A DNA stretch of 5,729 bases, from positions 1 to 5,729 of the forward strand of contig CAJBXX010000004.1 of assembly GCA_903959715.1 (NCBI GenBank), written 5' to 3'. The translations under genes and the position numbers were made by a program. Under the pieces are notes generated by a model that saw nothing but the letters and a program-made list of their open reading frames with translations, had not been told where the DNA came from and searched no databases. Position 1 is the first letter of the stretch. Each line of letters opens with the position of its first letter. This document shows positions 1 to 5,547 of the stretch, in pieces. This DNA comes from an uncultured Alphaproteobacteria bacterium (lineage in GTDB: Bacteria > Pseudomonadota > Alphaproteobacteria > Rickettsiales > UBA1997).

Positions 1-126
1 CCTGCCGAAATTTTGCCTTATGAAAAAGCAAAAGATGCCTTGGCGCAAAATCTTGCTAAAAAAGCTGTCGAAGACTTCGTTTCAAAGGGTCTCGACAAAG
101 CTAAGATTAGTATATTGATTAAGTAA
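1..126 (+). CDS. C-terminal end of a probable parvulin-type peptidyl-prolyl isomerase (partial)
   Basis: The frame is open from the first base of the window and stops at TAA 124-126, giving 41 residues of a longer protein whose 5' part lies outside. The visible part reads P-A-E-I-L-P-Y-E-K-A-K-D-A-L, then an amphipathic helix ending K-A-K-I-S-I-L-I-K. This pattern (an 'LP(F/Y)E+AK..L...L..+A+.+++.......AKI' tail) is what I associate with the C-terminal helix that follows the rotamase domain in SurA/PpiD/PrsA-like parvulins of alphaproteobacteria. Such proteins assist folding of outer-membrane proteins in the periplasm, which would suit the two outer-membrane genes downstream. No catalytic domain is in view, so the family call rests only on tail resemblance; another helical envelope protein cannot be excluded. 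The last 41 bases of this region are repeated at 268-308. Confidence 0.5.
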   Translation, partial: PAEILPYEKAKDALAQNLAKKAVEDFVSKGLDKAKISILIK

Positions 127-129
127 ATT
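89..129 (+). repeat. Direct repeat, copy 1 (3' end of the first gene)
   Basis: These 41 bases cover the last 12 codons and stop of the upstream gene plus three bases (gtctcga...aagtaaatt). They match 268-308 at 38 of 41 positions without gaps. This copy is the functional one, since it lies in the open reading frame and supplies the protein's last residues G-L-D-K-A-K-I-S-I-L-I-K. Confidence 0.9.
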
Positions 130-136
130 TGTTTTT

Positions 137-156
137 AAATTTGCTAGCGCAAATTT
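137..156. repeat. Inverted repeat aaatttgc / gcaaattt
   Basis: Two perfect 8-base arms (137-144 and 149-156) flank the 4-base loop tagc. The element starts 11 bases after the stop codon of the first gene. No T-run follows, so it is not a typical intrinsic terminator, although a hairpin here could still protect the 3' end of the mRNA. Confidence 0.75.
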
Positions 157-174
157 AGCTTACATTTGAATCGC

Positions 175-208
175 TTCGTCGCGAATGAATCGCGACATTC
201 GCGATGAA
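175..208. repeat. Inverted repeat with GC-rich core, possible palindromic intergenic element
   Basis: Arms tcgcgaatg (179-187) and cattcgcga (196-204) are perfectly complementary. The stem extends outward to 175 and 208 through three pairs and one G-T pair, giving 13 paired positions around an 8-base loop (aatcgcga). The loop itself repeats the tcgcga core. No T-run follows directly. The form resembles short dispersed palindromic elements of bacterial intergenic regions (REP-like, or the palindromic elements described in Rickettsia), but only one copy is in the window. Confidence 0.7.
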
Positions 209-267
209 TTTGTGGTTTTTTATTTGCAAATCCCTTTGGGGCGAGCTTTGAAGTCGGCCTTAGTAAA

Positions 268-308
268 GTCTCGAGAGAGCTAAGATTAGTATTTTGATTA
301 AGTAAATT
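268..308 (+). repeat. Direct repeat, copy 2 (remnant of a gene 3' end)
   Basis: This copy differs from 89-129 at only three positions. Read in the matching frame it gives S-L-E-R-A-K-I-S-I-L-I-K and the same TAA stop. An in-frame TAA at 264-266 lies immediately upstream, so it is not expressed as part of a longer protein. Weaker likeness (shared agct, gaag and similar spacing) continues back to about 244, which suggests a decayed fragment of a duplicated gene end. It lies 179 bases after copy 1. Confidence 0.85.
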
Positions 309-336
309 AGAAAAAACTTAATTAAAAAAACCCAAT

Positions 337-374
337 TCAGGCAAATATTTTTTAAATATAGCCTGATTTTTTTT
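337..374 (+). terminator. Hairpin plus T-run, intrinsic terminator or leader attenuator
   Basis: The arms tcaggc (337-342) and gcctga (361-366) pair perfectly. An inner stem atattt/aaatat (345-350 with 354-359) closes a TTT loop, with small unpaired bases between. Eight T residues (367-374) follow directly. This is the form of a rho-independent terminator for + strand transcription and could end the transcript of the first gene. It ends only 21 bases before the ATG at 396, which leaves little room for a separate promoter. It may therefore lie in the leader of the next gene and act on its expression. Confidence 0.7.
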
Positions 375-392
375 AACAAAAATTTATAAAAA

Positions 393-416
393 CCTATGAA
401 AAAACCTATGAAAAAA
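393..416 (+). repeat. Perfect 12-base tandem duplication containing the start codon
   Basis: The unit cctatgaaaaaa occurs twice back to back (393-404 and 405-416). Each unit carries an ATG in the same frame (396 and 408), so the next protein begins M-K-K-P-M-K-K. The unit length of four codons keeps the frame. Either ATG could serve as the start, and neither has a visible Shine-Dalgarno sequence. Confidence 0.9.
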
Positions 417-1091
417 ACATTATCATTAATCGCCATCCTAATTTCTTTACTTGGTTCTCAGGCTTATGCCAAAACCGAAGGTAATTATGTTGGTATTATC
501 GCATCAAGAAACATTGTGAAAATTAAAAACACCTCAACCCTTGCCAGCGATAATGAAGAAGGTATGAATAAATTTTATAATCAAAGCAATAAAAATTCTA
601 AATATGGCTTTGGCTTTAATTATAAATATGCTTTTAATTTCAATAATTTTTTTGTTGCACCCGAAGTCTCTTATGAGCGTTTGAATAACGAAATAAATTC
701 TGGTTTTTTTGATGAAAGTGATAATTATTTTTCGCAAAAATTAAAACTTAAAAATGCAATAACTTTAAAATCTAATCTTGGTTATGATATTAATGATCAA
801 TTGGCTTTTTATGTTCCGATTGGAATTTCAAGATTTGGTTATGATATTGAAACAGCTGATGTGGACGGTGTTTATAGAAAATTTACTAAAAAATCTAATA
901 ATAAATCGGCCACATTTATAGGTTTTGGCTTATCTTATGAGCCAGTAAAAAATTGGATATTGAATTTGGAATATAATAAATATCAAAATTTTAAACTTAC
1001 TTCGGTGGAAAAGGCAACTAATGACGGTGGGACAATCAATGCTAAAACCAATTTAGATGCAATAAAACTTGGTCTTTCTTACAGATTCTAA
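396..1091 (+). CDS. Secreted outer-membrane beta-barrel protein (surface antigen / porin-like)
   Basis: This 231-residue protein has a signal peptide (residues 1-25: Lys-rich start, hydrophobic core LSLIAILISLLG, cleavage expected after A-Y-A). The mature part is a chain of alternating aromatic/polar strands, for example YGFGFNYKYAF, FFVAPEVSYE, ITLKSNLGYDI, LAFYVPIGISRFGYDI, SATFIGFGLSYEPV and WILNLEYNKYQNF. It ends DAIKLGLSYRF; the C-terminal Phe is the usual recognition residue for the BAM complex. Length and strand spacing fit an 8-strand barrel of the OmpA-like/OMP_b-brl kind, a group common among alphaproteobacterial surface proteins. No peptidoglycan-binding OmpA C-terminal domain is present. 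The start could be 396 or 408, and the shorter form gives a more ordinary signal peptide. Its specific role (porin, adhesin or structural protein) cannot be told from sequence. It is followed by its own strong terminator. Confidence 0.8.
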   Translation: MKKPMKKTLSLIAILISLLGSQAYAKTEGNYVGIIASRNIVKIKNTSTLASDNEEGMNKFYNQSNKNSKYGFGFNYKYAFNFNNFFVAPEVSYERLNNEINSGFFDESDNYFSQKLKLKNAITLKSNLGYDINDQLAFYVPIGISRFGYDIETADVDGVYRKFTKKSNNKSATFIGFGLSYEPVKNWILNLEYNKYQNFKLTSVEKATNDGGTINAKTNLDAIKLGLSYRF

Positions 1092-1103
1092 GTCAAATTT
1101 ATT

Positions 1104-1142
1104 AACAAAAACTTCGTTATCATTGACGAAGTTTTTGTTTTT
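1104..1142 (+). terminator. Strong intrinsic terminator after the beta-barrel gene
   Basis: Arms aacaaaaacttcgt (1104-1117) and acgaagtttttgtt (1126-1139) are perfectly complementary over 14 bases around an 8-base loop. The T-run 1138-1142 overlaps the end of the stem. It starts 12 bases after the stop codon. The next gene begins only 38 bases after the T-run, so transcription of that gene needs either read-through or a promoter packed around this hairpin. Confidence 0.85.
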
Positions 1143-1180
1143 AACACCACTTATCCAAATGACAAAAAATATTTTAACAA

Positions 1181-3001
1181 ATGTTAATTAAGCTAAAAAA
1201 ATTATTTTTGCTGGTTTTTTTGTTAAATATTTTTTGCACAAAAAGCTTTGCTCAAAGCACGCAAGAAGCCATTAATCAACAAGATTGGATCATGCGTCAA
1301 CAGCAAAATATTTTGGAAGATAAAAAACGCAATCTTGAATTTGATGCGATTAAAAAAGAGCGCGAAATTAACAAAAAAATTAAGCAAGAACAAATAAAAA
1401 ATCAGCCAATGATTAGTGGCGAAATGTCAAAATGCGCATTGATCAAAGAGGTTCGCCTTGTTGATGCCAAAGTGCTTTCGAGTTTTCGTCAAAAAAAAAT
1501 TGTTAAACCTTTTATTGGCAAATGCGTTGAGGCGGAAACTTTGGCGAATATTATCAAATCCGTTAATGATTATTATCACAATGCTGGCTATATCACCACT
1601 CAAATAAAGGTTCCGAAGCAAAATTTACAAAGCGGAATTTTTGAGTTGCAAATAATTGAAGGCAAAATCGGAGAAATTATTTTTGGCAAAAATCGCACAA
1701 TCGAAAAAATGCAAAAATTTATGGCTTTTGGCGACGCCAAAGGCGAGGTTCTAAATATTAACGACATTAATCAGGGAATTTATCAAATTAATCGTTTACA
1801 ATCGAATCAAGCGGTGATGAAAATTGCTCCGGGAGATAGAGTAGGCGAGAGTTTAATCACGATTGACAACAATAAAAAATTCCCCGCAAAATTTACGATT
1901 AGCACAGATAATTTGGGCAATAATTTTAGCGGAATTCAACGCACTAATTTTTCTTCGAGTTTTGATAATGTGCTTTTTTTAAACGATAATTTTAATTTAA
2001 ATTACAGCACCAATCTTCATGATAATAATAAAATTAAAGATATGAAATCTTTCGCTGGAAGCGTTGCAATTCCGTTTAAACGCAACAGTTTTTCTTATGA
2101 TTTTTCATATTCAGAATTTAAAGGTCAAAATGAAGGAAAGTTTGGGGCTCTAGTTACTACGGGCTTTTCGCAATCATCAAGAATTGCTCTTGATCGAGTT
2201 ATAATTAACGACGCAAAATTAAGAATCGCGGGCAATATTTCTATTACCAACAGAGCCTCGGCGAGTTATATCAATAAAGATAAAAGTTCGGTTTCGGAAA
2301 GAAAATTGTCGATTGCAAATTTGGGCGTAACCGTTTCATCTTATCTCAACGACAGCACCAGCCTTTATTTAAACCCTTCTTACGCAAAGGGATTGAGGTT
2401 GATGAATGTAAAAAAAGATCGAGCTGATTCCTTGAATACCGTCCCGCGGGCCCAGTTTGACGCCCTAAAATTTTATGCCAATTTTTCTAAAAAATTTACT
2501 TTTGCTCAGATTAATTCTCCGCTAATTTTTACCAGCGAAATGAACGCTCAATATGCAAGGCAAACGCTTTATGGCTCGGAACAATTTTCGGTCGGCGGAT
2601 ATTATTCGGTGCGAGGCTTTCGTGAAAGCTATATCAATGGCGATTCGGGTTATTATTTTCGCAATAAAATCGCTTTTAATCTCGGATCTCTCATTGCGCC
2701 TTTTAATAAAAATCACGATGAAAAAAATGAAAAAAACGGCAATTTTTTTGATAAAAATTTGGCACATTTGCATAAATTTTCTTTAGAGCCATTTTACGAT
2801 TATGGCTTTGTTAAAAATAAATATGTTGATAATGGTGCCAGCGGAAGGCTTGCCGGCGCTGGGTTAAAAACCATTTTTAATAGCAAATATTTTAACGCAT
2901 CTTTGACTTATTCTTTTGCAACAAATCATTCACGATTAATTACGACAAATGTTAAAGAAAATAAAATGATTTATTTTGAAATTGCTACGGGCTGTTGTTG
3001 A
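1181..3001 (+). CDS. ShlB/FhaC/HecB-family two-partner secretion transporter (TpsB)
   Basis: This 606-residue outer-membrane protein belongs to the Omp85-related TpsB family, which moves a large exoprotein (TpsA, often a haemolysin or adhesin) across the outer membrane. A signal peptide covers residues 1-24 (S-F-A, then Q25). A Gln/Lys-rich helical stretch (about 28-75) matches the N-terminal plug helix of the family. The first POTRA domain (about 85-167) has the family's paired cysteines C85 and C115, then GYITTQIKVPKQNL and the I-I-E-G-K-I ending. A second POTRA (about 168-237) leads to the barrel. The barrel carries the conserved VRGF motif of loop L6 (V477-F480, with R478 the key residue) and FYDYGFV at 538-544, followed by the G-A-G-L stretch. 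Length is slightly above the usual 550-590, partly from a Lys/Asn/Asp-rich insert around 505-525. It ends I-A-T-G-C-C rather than in the expected Phe. No Shine-Dalgarno precedes the ATG. No tpsA gene lies beside it. Family call firm, substrate unknown. Confidence 0.92.
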   Translation: MLIKLKKLFLLVFLLNIFCTKSFAQSTQEAINQQDWIMRQQQNILEDKKRNLEFDAIKKEREINKKIKQEQIKNQPMISGEMSKCALIKEVRLVDAKVLSSFRQKKIVKPFIGKCVEAETLANIIKSVNDYYHNAGYITTQIKVPKQNLQSGIFELQIIEGKIGEIIFGKNRTIEKMQKFMAFGDAKGEVLNINDINQGIYQINRLQSNQAVMKIAPGDRVGESLITIDNNKKFPAKFTISTDNLGNNFSGIQRTNFSSSFDNVLFLNDNFNLNYSTNLHDNNKIKDMKSFAGSVAIPFKRNSFSYDFSYSEFKGQNEGKFGALVTTGFSQSSRIALDRVIINDAKLRIAGNISITNRASASYINKDKSSVSERKLSIANLGVTVSSYLNDSTSLYLNPSYAKGLRLMNVKKDRADSLNTVPRAQFDALKFYANFSKKFTFAQINSPLIFTSEMNAQYARQTLYGSEQFSVGGYYSVRGFRESYINGDSGYYFRNKIAFNLGSLIAPFNKNHDEKNEKNGNFFDKNLAHLHKFSLEPFYDYGFVKNKYVDNGASGRLAGAGLKTIFNSKYFNASLTYSFATNHSRLITTNVKENKMIYFEIATGCC

Positions 3002-3013
3002 AATAATCAAAAA

Positions 3014-5107
3014 TTAGCCACTATTAATTATTTTCAAACATTCATCATAATTGAAGAGTTTCAATAGGAATTGATATTTTCTACTAGATTCTAATTCTAA
3101 TTTTGGATCTTGATTTAAAATGAGTTGGGCGTTTTTGTTGGCGACATTTAAAAAATCGATATCGAAGCTTAAATCGGCGATGCGAAATTCGGGAAAGCCA
3201 CTTTGCTTGGTGCCAAGTAATTCGCCACTTCCACGCATTTTTAAATCTTCTTCGGCGATGAAAAATCCGTCATTCGATTCGCGTAAAATATTAAGTCTTT
3301 TACGCGATTTTTCGCCAAATTTTTCGCCGTAAAGTAAAATACAAAATGATTTTTTGTCGGAACGACCAACTCTGCCACGCAATTGATGGAGTTGTGCTAA
3401 ACCAAAATGTTCGGAATTTTCGATGATAATTATAGTGGCGCTCGGAACATCGATTCCAACCTCGATTACCGTGGTCGCAATCAAGATTTTAATCGCACTA
3501 TTTTCGTCGGCAAAATCTTTCATAATTTGCTCTTTTTGGCTTTCTTTCATTTTGCCGTGAAGTAAAGCCAAGTTTTTTTCGCCAAAAATTTGCGATAATT
3601 CGGTGAATTTTTTCGTTACGGAAATTAAGTCGAGCTCTTCATTTTCTTCAATCGCCGGGCAAATCCAAAAAATTTTTTCATTTTTTTCAATGGCGTGCTT
3701 GATTGATTCACTAAGCTCCAGCGATTTTTTCATCGACATAATTAGCGTTTCAATTTTTTGACGATTTTTCGGTTTTTCGTCGAGAATTGAAATATCCATA
3801 TCGCCATAAAGACCCATCATCAAACTGCGTGGAATCGGCGTCGCACTCATTAAAAGTAAATCGACATCTTGTCCTTTTTCAACGATTTTGAGCCGTTGCA
3901 AAACGCCAAAACGATGTTGTTCATCAATCACCGCGATGCCTAAATTTTGAAAAACAACATCGGGTTCTAAAGTGGCGTGGGTGCTGATTAGAATGTTGAT
4001 TTTGCCACTCGCCAAATCTTCGCAAATTTGCTTTTTTTGTTTTTTAGTATTCGCCGAAGTTAAGAGGCAAATATTTAAATTAAAATCTTTTAAAAGTTTG
4101 GAAAAATAGCCAAAATGTTGAGTCGCCAAAACCGTTGTCGGCACTAGAATACAAGCCTGTTTGCCTTGAGCGATATTTTGCAAAGCCGAAAAAATGGCGA
4201 CGATAGTTTTGCCACTGCCGACATCGCCTTGCAAAAGTCGCATCATTTTTTTGCTAGAAAAAATTTCATTATTAATTTCTTTCATGGTTTTAATCTGTGC
4301 TTGCGTAGGCTCGAAGGGTAGGGCGTTGAGAAATTTTTCGCCGAGATTTTCAACTTTTGTGCAAAATTTTTTGAAATCTTTTTGGCGATTTTTTGCCATT
4401 AAAACTGCAATTTGCCACGCCAAAAATTCATCATAAGCCAAGCGTTTGCGCGATAAATTATTAGGCAAAAGATCGTCTTCGGACTCAGGATTATGAATAT
4501 TGCGCAGTGCTTGATAAAAACTCGGAAAATTAGTTTTTTTAACAAATTCTTTATCGATCCATTCTTCGCAAGAATTAGGAATTTTTTGTAAAATTTCTTT
4601 AATTTTATAAGCCAAAAATTTGTTAGAAATTTTTAAACTGAGCGGATAAATAACATTTATTTTCGGAAGTTGTTCGATATTTCTGGCATCAACAACTTGT
4701 TGTGGATGGTTGATTTGATTATCATTCAAGGCTTTTTGAATTTTGCCCAAAACGGCAATTTCGGCGCCGATTTTCAATTTTTCAATTTGACCTGGAAATA
4801 TTTTGAAAAAAACTAAACTAAAATAGCCAGTCGGGTTGTAGCATTGTATTTTGTAAGGCTGATTTGATTTTGTCGGTTTCAAATGGCTTTCAATTTTACC
4901 CTTAATAATTATCAATTCTTGGTCAGCGACTTCAAATAATTTCGGCTGAAAATTAATTTTTTCGAGACGATAAGGTTTGTGCAAAAGTAGATTAAAAATT
5001 TTATCGCCACCAATTAGTTTTGATAAATATGAACTAAGAGTTTGAGCTACTCTATTAAGGCTTGAAAGTGGTTCTAACAAGATATAATGCGGGTTAATTT
5101 TTGACAT
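3014..5107 (-). CDS. recG: ATP-dependent DNA helicase RecG
   Basis: RecG unwinds branched DNA, regressing stalled replication forks and processing Holliday junctions and R-loops in the cytoplasm. The 697-residue product matches the usual RecG length of about 690. The N-terminal wedge/OB-fold region (about 1-265) is followed by helicase motifs: Walker A GDVGSGKT (294-301), the Walker B variant DEQH (395-398), SATPIPRS (421-428), LHGKM (516-520), ATTVIEVGIDVP (544-555) and QLHQLRGRVGRS (572-583). The C-terminal GTKQSGFPEFRIADL (632-646) is the family's translocation motif region. All catalytic motifs are intact, so it should be active. In the wedge domain the usual L-x-G-V-G-x-K-like hairpin reads SLNRVAQTL (15-23), a mild departure. 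It begins 5 bases after the smpB stop, and the purine stretch agagaag inside smpB is the only weak ribosome-site candidate. Its 3' end faces the TpsB gene, 12 bases apart. Confidence 0.97.
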   Translation of the reverse strand: MSKINPHYILLEPLSSLNRVAQTLSSYLSKLIGGDKIFNLLLHKPYRLEKINFQPKLFEVADQELIIIKGKIESHLKPTKSNQPYKIQCYNPTGYFSLVFFKIFPGQIEKLKIGAEIAVLGKIQKALNDNQINHPQQVVDARNIEQLPKINVIYPLSLKISNKFLAYKIKEILQKIPNSCEEWIDKEFVKKTNFPSFYQALRNIHNPESEDDLLPNNLSRKRLAYDEFLAWQIAVLMAKNRQKDFKKFCTKVENLGEKFLNALPFEPTQAQIKTMKEINNEIFSSKKMMRLLQGDVGSGKTIVAIFSALQNIAQGKQACILVPTTVLATQHFGYFSKLLKDFNLNICLLTSANTKKQKKQICEDLASGKINILISTHATLEPDVVFQNLGIAVIDEQHRFGVLQRLKIVEKGQDVDLLLMSATPIPRSLMMGLYGDMDISILDEKPKNRQKIETLIMSMKKSLELSESIKHAIEKNEKIFWICPAIEENEELDLISVTKKFTELSQIFGEKNLALLHGKMKESQKEQIMKDFADENSAIKILIATTVIEVGIDVPSATIIIIENSEHFGLAQLHQLRGRVGRSDKKSFCILLYGEKFGEKSRKRLNILRESNDGFFIAEEDLKMRGSGELLGTKQSGFPEFRIADLSFDIDFLNVANKNAQLILNQDPKLELESSRKYQFLLKLFNYDECLKIINSG

Positions 5108-5112
5108 AATTT

Positions 5113-5547
5113 CTAATAATCTTCTCTTTGTAAGCGACGATTTTCATCGCGTTTTTTGATGGTTTCGCGTTTATCGAATAATTTTTTGCCTTTGCCGAGC
5201 CCAATTATAATTTTGGCAAAATTCTTTTTGTTAAAAAATATTTTGATTGGAACGGCACTAAAACCTTGAGTATCAAGTTTTCCAACAATTTTGCTTAATT
5301 GTTTTTTATGAAGTAAAAGTTTTCTTTCGCGTTTCGGAAGATGATTAAAGCGATTGGCACCTTTATATTCGCTGATGTTGGAATTTATTAAAACTAATTC
5401 ATTATTTTTTTCAACGATATACGCCTCGGAGATGCTTGCCTTGCCTTCGCGCAACGATTTCACTTCGCTTCCAAGTAATATCATTCCCGCTTCAATTTCT
5501 TCGGTGATTTCGTAATTAAAATGAGCTTTGCGATTTAAAATTTGCAT
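5113..5547 (-). CDS. smpB: SsrA-binding protein SmpB
   Basis: SmpB binds tmRNA (SsrA) and carries it to ribosomes stalled on broken mRNAs, where its tail occupies the decoding site and mRNA channel. The 144 residues show the family's hallmarks: NRKAHFNYEI (5-14), EAGMILLGSEVKSLREGKASI (19-39), NRFNHLPKRERKLLLH (65-80), G-L-G-K-G-K-K (116-122) and the DKR motif (125-127). A basic tail (KKRDENRRLQRE) follows. It is a little shorter than the usual 150-160 residues. Only four residues precede the conserved NRKA, where many homologues have 8-16. An in-frame TAA (5566-5568 on the + strand, read as TTA) and no ATG/GTG/TTG between it and 5547 show that this short start is real. It is the first gene of a likely two-gene transcript with recG. 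No Shine-Dalgarno is seen. Confidence 0.97.
   Translation of the reverse strand: MQILNRKAHFNYEITEEIEAGMILLGSEVKSLREGKASISEAYIVEKNNELVLINSNISEYKGANRFNHLPKRERKLLLHKKQLSKIVGKLDTQGFSAVPIKIFFNKKNFAKIIIGLGKGKKLFDKRETIKKRDENRRLQREDY

Larger units (their letters stand above)
127..395. other. Structured intergenic region without a gene
   Basis: These 269 bases carry no credible open reading frame. In order they hold an inverted repeat at 137-156, a longer GC-richer inverted repeat at 175-208, a short palindrome atttgcaaat at 222-231, a degraded second copy of the preceding gene's 3' end (clear at 268-308, fading back to about 244), and a terminator-like hairpin at 337-374. The stretch 165-260 is visibly richer in G and C than the flanking genes. 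No tRNA-like cloverleaf was recognised. The promoter of the gene at 396 should lie here, but no convincing -35/-10 pair was found. Confidence 0.7.

Noticed and set aside
294..323. Promoter candidate ttgatt (294-299) with ttaatt (318-323) for the beta-barrel gene
   Set aside because: The -10 matches the consensus poorly, and the -35 part is simply the end of the duplicated gene sequence, present equally in copy 1.
2553..2786. Open frame on the + strand inside the TpsB gene (77 codons)
   Set aside because: It overlaps a well-supported TpsB domain in another frame, and its product shows no family features.
2998..3037. Imperfect stem ttgaaataat / attattttcaa between the convergent tpsB and recG ends, as a bidirectional terminator
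   Set aside because: It has a bulge, a 19-base loop and no T-run on either strand, and one arm lies inside recG. Simple AT-rich composition explains it.
3120..4436. Open frames on the + strand (3120-3332 and 4194-4436) antisense to recG
   Set aside because: Both are antisense to conserved RecG motifs and have repetitive Ser/Phe/Lys composition, as expected from the complement of a coding strand.
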